Origin: Alicycliphilus denitrificans_A | Lineage (GTDB): Bacteria > Pseudomonadota > Gammaproteobacteria > Burkholderiales > Burkholderiaceae_C | Assembly (NCBI RefSeq): GCF_044792555.1 | Contig: NZ_CP126238.1 | Span: 2,666,001-2,730,000 of the forward strand | Direction of reading: 5' to 3' | Length of the DNA stretch: 64,000 nt | Part shown: piece after piece, positions 24,974 through 34,105 of the stretch | Numbering within the stretch: position 1 is the stretch's first letter | Layout: every line of letters starts with the position of its first letter | Program-made: the position numbers and the translations under genes | The notes under the pieces: model-generated | The model's database searches: none | The model's input: the letters and a program-made list of their open reading frames with translations, nothing else | What the model was told of the DNA's origin: nothing

Positions 24974-25867
24974 TCAGTGCGAGCGACGCACCACCATGTC
25001 GGCCAGTGCCGACAGCGCGCGCGTTTCGCGCAAGCCGCTGGCGGCCAGCGCCGCATGCGCCTCGGCCCGCAGCGCCTCGGCGTAGGCCTTGGCGGGCGCC
25101 AGCCCCATCAGCGAGACATAGGTGGGCTTGTCGCTGGCGGCATCCTTGCCCGCGGTCTTGCCCAGCGTGGCCGAGTCCTGCGTCACGTCCAGCACGTCAT
25201 CGACCACCTGGAAGGCCAGGCCCACGGCCGCGCCATATTGCGCCAGCGCCTGGTCGGCCACGCCGCCTGCCTGTCCGCAGGCCGCGCCCATGACCACGCT
25301 GGCGCGCAGCAGCGCCCCGGTCTTGAGGCAGTGCATGCGGCGCAGCTGCTCTTGCGTGAGCTGCAGGCCCACGCTGGCCAGGTCTATGGCCTGGCCGCCG
25401 GCCATGCCGTCGGCCCCCGCGGCCTGCGCCAGCAGGCGGCACAGCCGGGCCTGCATGGCGGCTGGCACGCCGTCCTCGGGGGTCAGCAGCTCGAAGGCCA
25501 GGGCCTGCAGCGCATCGCCTGCCAGCAGCGCCTGAGCCTGGCCAAAGCGCACATGCACCGTGGGCTTGCCGCGGCGCAGCACGTCGTTGTCCATGCAGGG
25601 CATGTCGTCGTGCACCAGCGAATAGGCGTGTATCAGCTCCACCGCGCAGGCGGCGCGCAGCGCAGCCTCGGGGTGGCCGCCCACGGCATCACAGGCCGCC
25701 AGCACCAGCAGCGGGCGCAGGCGCTTGCCGCCATCGAGCACGGCATAGCGCATGGCCTCACCCAGGCCGGCGGGCGCATCGCGCCGCACCCAGCGCGACA
25801 GGCCCTGCTCGACCTGCGCGAGCTGCGCGCGCATCCAGCCGTCGAAGTCGTAGCCGCTGCCAGCCAT
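24974..25867 (-). CDS. ispA: Farnesyl diphosphate synthase (polyprenyl synthetase)
   Basis: Head-to-tail prenyltransferase of 297 residues that builds farnesyl diphosphate from IPP and DMAPP. The two aspartate-rich motifs are LVHDDMPCMDND at about residue 90 and FQVVDDVLDV at about 220; GGKRLRP at about 45 binds the diphosphate. The start at 25867 overlaps the xseB stop as ATGA, which fits translational coupling; an in-frame ATG 15 bases upstream is possible. It supplies precursors for undecaprenyl phosphate and ubiquinone. Confidence 0.93.
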   Translation of the reverse strand: MAGSGYDFDGWMRAQLAQVEQGLSRWVRRDAPAGLGEAMRYAVLDGGKRLRPLLVLAACDAVGGHPEAALRAACAVELIHAYSLVHDDMPCMDNDVLRRGKPTVHVRFGQAQALLAGDALQALAFELLTPEDGVPAAMQARLCRLLAQAAGADGMAGGQAIDLASVGLQLTQEQLRRMHCLKTGALLRASVVMGAACGQAGGVADQALAQYGAAVGLAFQVVDDVLDVTQDSATLGKTAGKDAASDKPTYVSLMGLAPAKAYAEALRAEAHAALAASGLRETRALSALADMVVRRSH

Positions 25868-26109
25868 CAGTCTTGCGTCCATGGCTGCAGCGCCCCTTCG
25901 TCGAGCATCTTGATCTGGTCCTGCACGGCCTCCAGGCGCGCGCGGCAGAAGTTCAGCAGCAGCGCGCCTCGCTGATAGCCCGCCAACATCTGCTCCAGCG
26001 GCAGCTGGCCCGACTCGATGCGGGCCACGAGCTGCTCAAGCTCCTCCAGCGCGGCTTCGTAGTTGGCTGGATCGGGCTGTGGGGCGGAAGCGGCTGGTGC
26101 CTTGGGCAT
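25867..26109 (-). CDS. xseB: Exodeoxyribonuclease VII small subunit
   Basis: A protein of 80 residues, the small subunit that binds XseA for single-strand DNA degradation. The family core is clear: YEAALEELEQLVARIESGQLPLEQ (given here in parts: EALEELEQLV-like start, then IESGQLPLEQML). The ATG at 26109 is preferred over one further upstream. Its stop overlaps the ispA start in ATGA, as is common in proteobacteria. Confidence 0.93.
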   Translation of the reverse strand: MPKAPAASAPQPDPANYEAALEELEQLVARIESGQLPLEQMLAGYQRGALLLNFCRARLEAVQDQIKMLDEGALQPWTQD

Positions 26110-26240
26110 GGAGGATGAAGCGCCTGGCGCGCAAGTGTGAAAACTGATGATTTTAGGCGCTGGCGCCAAATGCTTGCCCCAGCGCCCGCTGCATGCCCAC
26201 GCAATACACGCACGCTGGCTGCGGAAATAACCCCACCATC

Positions 26241-26304
26241 TATAATCCCATTCCTTCGTTACGAACCGGCTATGGAGTATTTCCCTGGGCCGGTTTCGTT
26301 TTTT
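26241..26304 (+). ncRNA. Candidate small RNA or leader attenuator before the Rieske gene
   Basis: A perfect TATAAT (26241-26246) is followed by a segment that folds as ACGAACCGGC (26261-26270) with GCCGGTTTCGT (26289-26299, one bulge) and then a T run to 26304, a rho-independent terminator. A transcript of about 50 bases starting near 26253 would end there. Read-through would continue to the Rieske oxygenase at 26360. A -35 box is weak. I cannot assign it to a named family. It may be a free small RNA or an attenuator. Confidence 0.5.
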
Positions 26305-26325
26305 CTAGTCCGTGCGCACGTGCAC

Positions 26326-26340
26326 CCTCCCTGTGGGGAG
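26326..26340 (+). promoter_or_regulatory. Second small hairpin in the leader of the Rieske gene
   Basis: CTCCC/GGGAG around TGTG lies about 20 bases before the ATG at 26360 and just upstream of the AGGTCA ribosome-binding region. Minor stem; function unknown. Confidence 0.3.
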
Positions 26341-26359
26341 TCTTTAGGTCAGGTCATCC

Positions 26360-27499
26360 ATGTCTGATTTAAGTCTTCAACTGCAGCAGGCCGCAAGCCA
26401 ACTACCAGTTTCCAGTTACTTCGACGAGGCGCTGCTGCTGCGCGAGCGCGAGCTGCTGTTCCAGCAGGGGCCGCGCTACGTCGGTCACGCCCTCGCCGTG
26501 CCCGAGCCGGGCGACTACTACGTGCTGCCGCAGGAAAAGGGCGGGCGCGCGCTGGTGCGCAATGCCGACGGCCACATCGAGCTGATCTCCAACTGCTGCC
26601 GCCACCGCCAGGCCATCATGCTGCAGGGGCGCGGCAACCTGAACACCAAGGGCCCGGGCCACGCCGGCGGCAACATCGTCTGCCCCATCCACCGCTGGAC
26701 CTATTCGTGCAGCGGCGAGCTGCTGGGCGCGCCGCATTTCGCACAGGACCCGGGCTTGCACCTGCCCAACTACGGGCTGCGCGAATGGAACGGCCTGCTC
26801 TTCGAGGACAACGGCCGCGACATCGCCCTTGACCTGGCCGGCATGGGCGTTGCATCCGAGCTGTCGTTTGGCGGCTACGTGCTGGACCGCGTGGAAATGC
26901 ACGAGTGCAACTACAACTGGAAGACCTTCATCGAGGTCTACCTGGAGGACTACCACGTCGGCCCCTTCCACCCCGGCCTGGGCAACTTCGTCACCTGCGA
27001 CGATTTGAAGTGGCAGTTTGCCAAGGACTACTCGGTGCAGACCGTGGGCGTCGCGCCGTCGTTCGGTAAGCCCGGCTCAGAGGTGTACCGGCAATGGCAC
27101 GAGGTACTGCTCAAGTACCAGGGCGGCGAATTACCTAAGCGCGGCGCGATCTGGCTCACCTACTATCCGCACATCATGGTCGAGTGGTATCCGCATGTGC
27201 TCACCGTCTCCACGCTCTATCCCATGGGCGTGGACAAGACCATGAACATGGTGGAGTTCTACTACCCCGAGGAAATCGCAGCCTTCGAGCGCGAGTTCGT
27301 GGAGGCGCAGCAGGCCGCATACATGGAGACGGCCATCGAGGACGACGAGATCGGCGAGCGCATGGACGCGGGCCGGCGCGCCCTGATGGAGCGCGGCGAC
27401 AATCAGGTCGGCCCCTACCAAAGTCCCATGGAAGACGGCATGCAGCATTTCCACGAGTGGTACCGCGAGCGCCTGGGTGACGCCATACCACGCGGCTGA
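26360..27499 (+). CDS. Rieske non-heme iron oxygenase, alpha-subunit type
   Basis: A protein of 379 residues. The Rieske [2Fe-2S] centre is formed by Cys80-x-His82 and Cys108-x2-His111; the 25-residue spacing between the pairs is longer than the usual 15-17. The catalytic domain follows, with the mononuclear iron ligands His199 and His204 in EDYHVGPFH. These enzymes hydroxylate or demethylate aromatic or quaternary ammonium compounds with electrons from a reductase. No reductase or small subunit lies nearby, so it would need a partner encoded elsewhere. The substrate is unknown. It is preceded by a possible attenuator or small RNA. Confidence 0.88.
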   Translation: MSDLSLQLQQAASQLPVSSYFDEALLLRERELLFQQGPRYVGHALAVPEPGDYYVLPQEKGGRALVRNADGHIELISNCCRHRQAIMLQGRGNLNTKGPGHAGGNIVCPIHRWTYSCSGELLGAPHFAQDPGLHLPNYGLREWNGLLFEDNGRDIALDLAGMGVASELSFGGYVLDRVEMHECNYNWKTFIEVYLEDYHVGPFHPGLGNFVTCDDLKWQFAKDYSVQTVGVAPSFGKPGSEVYRQWHEVLLKYQGGELPKRGAIWLTYYPHIMVEWYPHVLTVSTLYPMGVDKTMNMVEFYYPEEIAAFEREFVEAQQAAYMETAIEDDEIGERMDAGRRALMERGDNQVGPYQSPMEDGMQHFHEWYRERLGDAIPRG

Positions 27500-27510
27500 A
27501 AACCTCTGAC

Positions 27511-27568
27511 GCTACTATTACAATAGCTGCAAGCGCTTGCGGAGCAAGCGCCGGCAGCTATTTTCACT
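27511..27568. repeat. Dispersed hairpin repeat, copy 6 (well preserved)
   Basis: AATAGCTGC (27522-27530) pairs with GCAGCTATT (27554-27562), and inside it GCGCTTGC (27533-27540) with GCAAGCGC (27544-27551). The T-rich end gives it terminator form after the Rieske gene. Confidence 0.75.
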
Positions 27569-27587
27569 TCAAACCCAAGATTTCCCC

Positions 27588-28499
27588 ATGCAAGCGCTCT
27601 GGATGGTATTGGCGGCATTCCTGTTTGCCAGCATGGGGGTCTGCATCAAACTCGCCTCGGCACACTTCAACGCCGCCGAGCTGGTGTTCTACCGCGGCCT
27701 GATCAGCATGGCGGTGTTGTGGGTCCTGGCGCGGCGCCAGGGCGTGAGCCTGAGCACGCGCTACCCCGGCATGCACGCCTGGCGCAGCCTGATCGGCGTG
27801 ACCTCGCTGGGCTGCTGGTTTTACGTCATCAGCCAGCTGCCGCTGCCCACGGCGATGACCTTCAACTACATGAGCAGCCTCTGGATCGCCATCTTTCTCG
27901 TCGGCGGCGCACTGCTGCAGTGGCGCCCCAGCGCCGGGCAGCCGCGCCCACCGCTGCAGGTGCCGCTGGTGCTGTGCGTGCTCATAGGCTTTGGCGGCAT
28001 CCTGATGATGATGCGCCCCAGCCTGGAAGGCAGCCAGGGCTTTGCCGGCATCGTGGGCATGGTTTCGGGCATGACCACGGCGCTGGCCTTCATGCAGGTG
28101 GTGGCCCTGTCGCGCCTGGGCGAGCCCGAGGCACGCACGGTGTTCTATTTCGCGCTCGGCTGCGCGGTTGCCGGCGGGGCGGCGCTGCCGCTCACAGGCA
28201 CCTCCACCTGGCCCGGATGGCCGGCGCTGTGGCTGCTACCCCTGGGGCTGCTGGCCGCCGGTGGCCAGCTGTGCATGACGCTGGCCTATGCACGCTCACC
28301 CTCGGCGCGCGGCACGCTGGTGGTGGCCAACCTGCAGTACACCGGCCTGATCTTCGCCGCCATCTACGGCATCACGGTGTTTGGCGACGAGTTGCCGCTC
28401 ATCTCCTGGCTGGGCATGCTGCTCATCGTGGGCAGCGGCATCGGCGCCACCGTGCTGCGCGCGCGCACCGCACCCGACACACCAGGCGAGGAACGCTGA
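27588..28499 (+). CDS. DMT-superfamily transporter (EamA domains)
   Basis: Inner-membrane protein of 303 residues with ten predicted spans in two EamA repeats, as in drug/metabolite exporters of the RhaT/RarD type. Start at 27588 (MQALW) avoids a basic upstream stretch that lies in the intergenic repeat. Transported compound not deducible; amino acids or purines are typical for the family. It follows the Rieske gene on the same strand with a hairpin repeat between. Confidence 0.87.
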   Translation: MQALWMVLAAFLFASMGVCIKLASAHFNAAELVFYRGLISMAVLWVLARRQGVSLSTRYPGMHAWRSLIGVTSLGCWFYVISQLPLPTAMTFNYMSSLWIAIFLVGGALLQWRPSAGQPRPPLQVPLVLCVLIGFGGILMMMRPSLEGSQGFAGIVGMVSGMTTALAFMQVVALSRLGEPEARTVFYFALGCAVAGGAALPLTGTSTWPGWPALWLLPLGLLAAGGQLCMTLAYARSPSARGTLVVANLQYTGLIFAAIYGITVFGDELPLISWLGMLLIVGSGIGATVLRARTAPDTPGEER

Positions 28500-28541
28500 T
28501 ACCGGTCGGCATTCCACGCGCACCGGCATCGGCAAAGCCGG

Positions 28542-28928
28542 CTACACGGCAGGCAAATCCTCGTGAATGCAGAGGTAGTTGCCCTCCGTGTCCTTGAACC
28601 ACGCGGCCTTCTCCGCGCCCAGCACGCAGACATGGTCCACGGTCTTCAAACCGGGGAAGTCATAGTCCTCGAAGACCACGCCCGAACATTTCAACTCCGC
28701 GATGGCCGCAACGATATCTGCCACCCGGAAACTGATGGCCGTGTGGTCGGCCTTGGTGCCTTCGGGCTTAGGGAACAGCGCCAGCGTGGTACCGCCAACC
28801 ATGTAGACAAACTTGCCATCGGGGCGCAAGCCGCCAGGTAGCAGGCCCAAACACCCTTCGTAGAAGGCACGCGCACGCGCCATGTCCTTGACCGGCAGCA
28901 TGGTGGTGACGGATGAATCGGAAAACAT
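28542..28928 (-). CDS. VOC (glyoxalase/bleomycin resistance) family protein
   Basis: A protein of 128 residues with the paired beta-alpha-beta-beta-beta modules of the vicinal oxygen chelate fold: VKDMARARAFYEGCLGL at the N-terminus and WFKDTEGNYLCIHED near the end, where the glutamate (IHED) is a likely metal ligand. Start ATG at 28928 has AAAGGA nearby. Whether it is a lyase, dioxygenase or antibiotic-binding protein cannot be told. It is convergent with the DMT transporter gene. Confidence 0.85.
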   Translation of the reverse strand: MFSDSSVTTMLPVKDMARARAFYEGCLGLLPGGLRPDGKFVYMVGGTTLALFPKPEGTKADHTAISFRVADIVAAIAELKCSGVVFEDYDFPGLKTVDHVCVLGAEKAAWFKDTEGNYLCIHEDLPAV

Positions 28929-29081
28929 AGACAGTCCTTTCTCCCGCGCTGGCCCCGGTGCGCGCTCACGGATGGGCTTACCTGGCCAGCGGTACAGCTT
29001 AGACCCGCGGCCCCCGTGGCGCCAGTGCCCGCAGCGCAGCCACAATCGAGGCCCGACTGTTCCCCCCACGCAAGTTCCATC

Positions 29082-29972
29082 ATGCCCTTTACGACGCTCA
29101 TTTCCGCCTCCCAATTACAGGCCCTGATGCACAGCGGCCAGCCGCTGATGGTGTTCGACTGCAGCTTCGACCTGGGCGACCCCGCGCTGGGCGCGCGCCA
29201 GTACCACGCGGACCACGTCCGCGGCGCCCTGCACGCCGACCTGGAGCGGCACCTGAGCGCCCCGCATGGCACGCATGCCGGCCGCGCCACCGCACCTGTC
29301 GATCAGCCCGCATCCGGCGGCCGCCACCCGCTGCCCAGCCGCGAACGCTTTGCCGCCTGGCTGTCGCAGATCGGCTTTGGCAACCACATGCAGGCCGTGG
29401 TCTATGACCGCAACGGCGCCAACTACTGCGGCCGCCTGTGGTGGATGCTGAAATGGGCGGGCCACGATGCCGTGGCCGTGCTCGACGGCGGCCTGCAGGC
29501 CTGGCAGGCGGCCGGTGGCGACATTGCCAGTGGCGCGGAGCCGGCCAGCCGGCCGTGCGATTTTGTGCTGGGCGCAGCGCTGCGCCGGCTGGTGAGCGCG
29601 CAAGAGGTGCTGACCTGCCTGGGCGACAGCTGCCAGACGGTGGTCGATGCGCGCGGCGCGCCACGCTATCGCGGCGAGGTCGAGCCGCTAGACCCCGTGG
29701 CAGGCCATATTCCCGGCGCGCTCAACCGCCCCTTCGGCCTGAACCTGGGGCCGGACGGCCGTTTCAAGGCCGCCGAGCAACTGCGCGCCGAATTTGTCGA
29801 CCTGCTGGGCGAGCACCCGGCCGCGGGCGTGGTGCACCAGTGCGGCAGCGGCGTGAGCGCCATCCCCAACCTGCTGGCCATGGAGATCGCGGGCCTGGGC
29901 CCCACGACGCTGTTTGCCGGCAGCTGGAGCGAGTGGTGCAGCGACCCCAGCCGCCCGGTCGAGCGCGGCTGA
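29082..29972 (+). CDS. sseA: 3-mercaptopyruvate sulfurtransferase / rhodanese family
   Basis: Two tandem rhodanese domains in 296 residues. The N-terminal domain is inactive and carries DCSFDLGD; the C-terminal one has the catalytic loop with Cys254 (HQCGSGVSA), which matches the CG(S/T)GVTA of mercaptopyruvate sulfurtransferases rather than the CRxGx(R/T) of thiosulfate enzymes. It moves sulfur from 3-mercaptopyruvate to thiols or cyanide. ATG at 29082 is used. A strong terminator follows. Confidence 0.88.
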   Translation: MPFTTLISASQLQALMHSGQPLMVFDCSFDLGDPALGARQYHADHVRGALHADLERHLSAPHGTHAGRATAPVDQPASGGRHPLPSRERFAAWLSQIGFGNHMQAVVYDRNGANYCGRLWWMLKWAGHDAVAVLDGGLQAWQAAGGDIASGAEPASRPCDFVLGAALRRLVSAQEVLTCLGDSCQTVVDARGAPRYRGEVEPLDPVAGHIPGALNRPFGLNLGPDGRFKAAEQLRAEFVDLLGEHPAAGVVHQCGSGVSAIPNLLAMEIAGLGPTTLFAGSWSEWCSDPSRPVERG

Positions 29973-29975
29973 TGC

Positions 29976-30011
29976 AAAAGCCCCGGGGCCTTGCCGGCCG
30001 CCGGGGCTTTT
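29976..30011 (+). terminator. Rho-independent terminator after sseA
   Basis: AAAAGCCCCGG (29976-29986) pairs with CCGGGGCTTTT (30001-30011); the stem ends in T on the sense strand and A on the other. Confidence 0.88.
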
Positions 30012-30094
30012 GCTTTGCGTCGCCAGTGATCAGCGACTGAGAGTTTTTTGACCCTGCCCGCGCTTGGCGTGACGCTCAGGCCGGGACAAAAAAC

Positions 30095-30832
30095 TCAGTG
30101 CATGTGCAGACCGCCGTTGACGGAGAAGTCCGCGCCGGTGGCGTAGCCGCCCTCGTCCGAGGCCAGCCAGGCGACGATGGAGGCGATCTCGCTGGGCTCG
30201 CCCAGGCGCTTGACGGGCACGGTGCCGACGATCTTCTCCAGCACGTCGGGGCGGATGGCCTTGACCATGTCGGTGCCGATGTAACCGGGGCTCACGGTGT
30301 TCACCGTCACGCCCTTGGTGGCGAGCTCCTGCGCCAATGCCATGGAGAAACCATGCATGCCGGCCTTGGCAGCCGAGTAGTTGGTCTGGCCGGCCTGGCC
30401 CTTCTCGCCGTTCACGCTGCTGATGTTGACAATGCGGCCCCAGCCCTTTTCCACCATGTCGGCCACGACCTGCTTGGTCACGTTGAACATACTGTTGAGG
30501 TTGGTCTCGATGACAGCGTCCCAGTCCTCGCGCGTCATCTTCAAGAACATGCGGTCGCGCGTGATGCCGGCATTGTTCACCAGCACGTCGATGCTGCCAT
30601 GCTCGGCCTTGGCCTTGGCGAAGGCCTCGACGGTGGAGTCCCAGTCCCCCACGTTGCCGGCCGAGGCGTAGAAGGTATAGCCCAGCGCCTTCTGCTCGTT
30701 CAGCCACTTTTCATAGTCGCGGGTGGGACCGCAGCCAGCGATGACCTTCATGCCCTCGCGGTGCAGGCGCTGGCAGATCGCCGTGCCGATTCCACCCATG
30801 CCCCCCGTGACGTATGCGACTTTCTGACTCAT
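30095..30832 (-). CDS. phaB: Acetoacetyl-CoA reductase
   Basis: NADPH-dependent short-chain dehydrogenase of 245 residues giving (R)-3-hydroxybutyryl-CoA for polyhydroxybutyrate. Cofactor loop GGMGGIG at residues 10-16, the NNAG motif (VLVNNAGITRDR) and the catalytic YSAAK (Tyr about 152) are present, with SPGYIGTDM typical of PhaB. ATG at 30832. It is the third gene of phaC-phaA-phaB, 138 bases after phaA. Confidence 0.95.
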   Translation of the reverse strand: MSQKVAYVTGGMGGIGTAICQRLHREGMKVIAGCGPTRDYEKWLNEQKALGYTFYASAGNVGDWDSTVEAFAKAKAEHGSIDVLVNNAGITRDRMFLKMTREDWDAVIETNLNSMFNVTKQVVADMVEKGWGRIVNISSVNGEKGQAGQTNYSAAKAGMHGFSMALAQELATKGVTVNTVSPGYIGTDMVKAIRPDVLEKIVGTVPVKRLGEPSEIASIVAWLASDEGGYATGADFSVNGGLHMH

Positions 30833-30970
30833 TGTGTGCTCCTTGCTTGGTGGATGAACTCGTAAACACTCTACCCAATAAACCCGCCCGTTCGATAAAG
30901 GTAAACACGGGCTATCGGGCATTCCGGCCTTGGCGCCGGGCTCCGCCGCGACGCCAAGCCGCTGTCACGC

Positions 30971-32149
30971 TCAGCGTTCCAGGGCCAGGGACACGCCCAT
31001 GCCGCCGCCGATGCACAGCGCCGCCAGGCCCTTCCTGGCATCGCGCCGCTGCATCTCGTGCAGCAGGGTGACCAGCACGCGGCAGCCCGAGGCGCCGATG
31101 GGGTGGCCGATGGCGATGGCGCCGCCGTTGACATTCACGCGCGCGGGGTCAATGCCCAGTTCCTTGTTCACGGCGCAGGCCTGGGCGGCAAAGGCCTCGT
31201 TGAGTTCGAACAGGTCCACGTCGGCCGCGTTCCAGCCCGCGCGCTGCAGCGCCTTGCGCGAGGCCGGCACCGGGCCCATGCCCATGGTGGCCGGATCCAG
31301 GCCGCTGGTGCCATAGGCGGCGATGCGTGCCAGGGGCTTGAGGCCCAGGGCTGCGGCCTTCCTGGCCGTCATCACCACCACCGCGGCGGCGCCGTCGTTG
31401 ATGCCCGAGGCATTGCCCGCCGTCACCGAGCCGGCCTTGTCGAACGCCGGCCGCAGGCTGGCCAGGGCGTCGGCGTTGGTCTTGCGGTTCAGGTATTCAT
31501 CGGCAGTGAAAAGGATGGGGTCGCCCTTCTTCTGCGCCAGCGAAACGCCGAAGATCTCATCGGCGAAACGGCCCGCGTCCTGGGCGGCGGCGGCCTTCTG
31601 CTGGCTGGCCAGGGCCAGGGCGTCCTGCATTTCGCGCGTGATGCCGTAGGCCTTGGCCACGTTCTCGGCGGTGATGCCCATGTGGTACTGGTTGTACACG
31701 TCCCACAGGCCGTCCACGATCATCGTGTCCTGCATCTTCCAGTCGCCCATGCGCTGGCCGTCGCGCGAGCCGTTCAGCACATGGGGCGACAGGCTCATGT
31801 TCTCCTGGCCGCCGGCCACCACGATCTCGCTGTCACCCGTGGCCACGGCCTGGGCCGCCAGCATCACGGCCTTCAGGCCCGAGCCGCACACGGCGTTGAT
31901 GGTCAGCGCCGGGGTTTCCTTGGCCACGCCCGCCTTCATCAAGGCCTGGCGCGCCGGGTTCTGGCCGCAGCCGGCCGCCAGCACCTGGCCCATGATGACC
32001 TCGCCCACCTGGTCCAGCCCCACCTTGGCGCGCGCCAGGGCCTCCGTGATGACCAGGGCGCCGAGCTCGGTGGCCGGGGTCTTGGCGAGTGCGCCGCCAA
32101 ACTTGCCCACGGGCGTGCGTACGGCGGAAACGATGACGATGTCTTCCAT
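30971..32149 (-). CDS. phaA: Acetyl-CoA acetyltransferase (beta-ketothiolase)
   Basis: Biosynthetic thiolase of 392 residues condensing two acetyl-CoA. Catalytic Cys88 (NAVCGSGLKA), the histidine in GHPIGASG at about 349 and Cys379 in CIGGGMG are all conserved. ATG at 32149 (MEDIVIV). Lies 72 bases downstream of phaC and upstream of phaB. Confidence 0.96.
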   Translation of the reverse strand: MEDIVIVSAVRTPVGKFGGALAKTPATELGALVITEALARAKVGLDQVGEVIMGQVLAAGCGQNPARQALMKAGVAKETPALTINAVCGSGLKAVMLAAQAVATGDSEIVVAGGQENMSLSPHVLNGSRDGQRMGDWKMQDTMIVDGLWDVYNQYHMGITAENVAKAYGITREMQDALALASQQKAAAAQDAGRFADEIFGVSLAQKKGDPILFTADEYLNRKTNADALASLRPAFDKAGSVTAGNASGINDGAAAVVVMTARKAAALGLKPLARIAAYGTSGLDPATMGMGPVPASRKALQRAGWNAADVDLFELNEAFAAQACAVNKELGIDPARVNVNGGAIAIGHPIGASGCRVLVTLLHEMQRRDARKGLAALCIGGGMGVSLALER

Positions 32150-32221
32150 GGTGAGTCCTCTTGAGAGCAATGATGTCCTGCGGCCCCCTGCCGCAGGCTT
32201 ATGAACATATTACGCGGGCAG

Positions 32222-33931
32222 TCAGGCCTTTTCCTTGACGTAGCGCCCCGGGGCGGGCTCGATGGCCTTGAATTCGGGCGCCCTGCCATAGTCCTTGGGC
32301 GCCGCGACCTGCTTGCCGGCATGGCCCTTGAGCCATTCGCTCCAGTCGTCCCACCAGCTGCCGGGCAGCTCATCGGCCCCGGCCAGCCATTCCTGCAGCG
32401 TGGCGGGCAGCTTGCCGTCCTCGCGCACCCAGTGGCTGCGCTTTTTCTTGGCCGGCGGGTTGATCACGCCGGCGATATGCCCCGACGCGCCCATGACGAA
32501 GCGTTTCTTGCCGGGCAGCACCTGGGTGGAGGCGTACGCCGCGTCGGCAGGCACGATGTGGTCCTCGCGCGAGCCGTAAATGTAGACGGGCAGCTTGACC
32601 TGGTTCAGGTCCAGCTGTTCGCCACACACGGTGAGGGCGCCGGGCTGGATGAGCTTGTTTTCCAGATAAAAGTTGCGCAGGTACCAGGCGTAGTACGGCC
32701 CGGGCAGGTTGGTGCTGTCGCTGTTCCAGTACAGCAGGTCGAACGGCGGCGGCGTCTGGCCCTTGAGGTAGTTGTCCACCACGTAGTTCCACACCAGTTC
32801 GTTGGGGCGCAGGAAGCTGAAGGTGGAGGCCAGGTCCTGCCCCTTCATCAGCCCGCCCTGCCCCATCTGCATCTCGCGCAGGCGCACGAAGTTCTCGTCG
32901 ATGAACACGTCCAGGATGCCCGTGTCGCCAAAGTTGATCAGCGTGGTGAGGAAGGTGGCGCTGGCGACGCAGTCCTGCCCGCGTGCGGCCAGCACCGCCA
33001 GCGCGTTGGCCAGCATGGTGCCGCCCACGCAAAAGCCCAGGACGTTGATCTTGGGCACTTCGGCGATTTCCTGCACCTTGGCAATGGCGGTGAGCACCGC
33101 GCCTTCGATGTAGTCGTCCCAGGTCTTCTGCGCCAGCGACTCGTCGGGGTTGCGCCAGCTCACCACGAAGGTGCGCTGGCCCTGGGCCACGGCGTGGCGG
33201 ATCAGCGAGTTCTCGGGCTGCAGGTCGAGGATGTAGTACTTGTTGATGCACGGCGGCACCATGAGGAAGGGCCGCTCGTAGACCTTGGGCGTGAGCGGCT
33301 TGTATTCGAGCAGCTGGAACAGCTCGTTCTCGAACACCACGGCGCCTTCGGTTGTGGCCACGTTGCGGCCGACCTCGAAGCGGCTCTCGTCGGTCATGGA
33401 GATATGGCCCTGGCGCATGTCGTGCAGCAGGTTGGCCAGGCCCTTGGCGATGCTCTCGCCATGGGTTTCCAGCGCCTTCTTCTGCGCATCGGCATTGAAG
33501 GCCAGGAAGTTGCTGGGCGCCATGGCGGCCAGCCATTGCTCCACGCTGAAGCGGATGCGGGCGCGGGTCTTTTCGTCCGCCTCAACGGCGTCCACCAGGC
33601 CCAGCAGGGCGCGCGCCTGCATCTGGTAGGCCGCCACCGAATACACCGACAGCGGGTTATTCGCCCAGTTCTCACCGGCAAAGCGTCGGTCGGCCGACTT
33701 GGGCAGCTGTGGACTCAGGCCCTGGCCCCAGAACGCGCGCACTTCCTCCAGGTATTGGTGCTGCAGAGCCGCCAGCTTGTCGGCCGCGAAAGTCACCGGC
33801 GACGATGGCGGCATGGACATAGCCTTGCCCAGCTCCCCCGGCTGCAGGGCCTGCAGCATGTGGCTCCAACTCTCGCCAAGCATTTGCTGAAATTGCCGGG
33901 CGCTTTCGGTCCAGCCTGCATCGTTGGTCAT
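32222..33931 (-). CDS. phaC: Class I poly(3-hydroxyalkanoate) synthase
   Basis: Polymerase of 569 residues that links 3-hydroxyacyl-CoA units on granules. The alpha/beta-hydrolase catalytic triad is Cys301 in the lipase-like box GFCVGGT, Asp457 in SREDHIVP and His485 in GASGHIAGVINPP. The N-terminal 150 residues are the usual variable domain. It heads the phaC-phaA-phaB set, giving a complete path from acetyl-CoA to polymer. No phasin or PhaR gene is adjacent. A divergent small membrane-protein gene lies upstream. Confidence 0.96.
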   Translation of the reverse strand: MTNDAGWTESARQFQQMLGESWSHMLQALQPGELGKAMSMPPSSPVTFAADKLAALQHQYLEEVRAFWGQGLSPQLPKSADRRFAGENWANNPLSVYSVAAYQMQARALLGLVDAVEADEKTRARIRFSVEQWLAAMAPSNFLAFNADAQKKALETHGESIAKGLANLLHDMRQGHISMTDESRFEVGRNVATTEGAVVFENELFQLLEYKPLTPKVYERPFLMVPPCINKYYILDLQPENSLIRHAVAQGQRTFVVSWRNPDESLAQKTWDDYIEGAVLTAIAKVQEIAEVPKINVLGFCVGGTMLANALAVLAARGQDCVASATFLTTLINFGDTGILDVFIDENFVRLREMQMGQGGLMKGQDLASTFSFLRPNELVWNYVVDNYLKGQTPPPFDLLYWNSDSTNLPGPYYAWYLRNFYLENKLIQPGALTVCGEQLDLNQVKLPVYIYGSREDHIVPADAAYASTQVLPGKKRFVMGASGHIAGVINPPAKKKRSHWVREDGKLPATLQEWLAGADELPGSWWDDWSEWLKGHAGKQVAAPKDYGRAPEFKAIEPAPGRYVKEKA

Positions 33932-34105
33932 ACGGTCTCCGTGAATACGCCCGGGAGCGGGCCTAGCGTCTTATTGTTGCCGAGCCATTCCTCGTGCGGC
34001 AATCCGCGGCAGCTTGGCGGGCTTTTTTTTGGGGCTTTGAGGATTTTTACGGCCGCCGGGTGGCCTGCCAGCCACAATTGGGCGTTTGCTTTCTTGAAAC
34101 CGCTC

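Noticed and set aside
26140..26200. A further copy of the hairpin repeat before the Rieske leader
   Set aside because: GGCGCTGG and CCCAGCGCC can pair, but the ATAGCT/AGCTAT outer arms are missing, so membership in the family is not supported.
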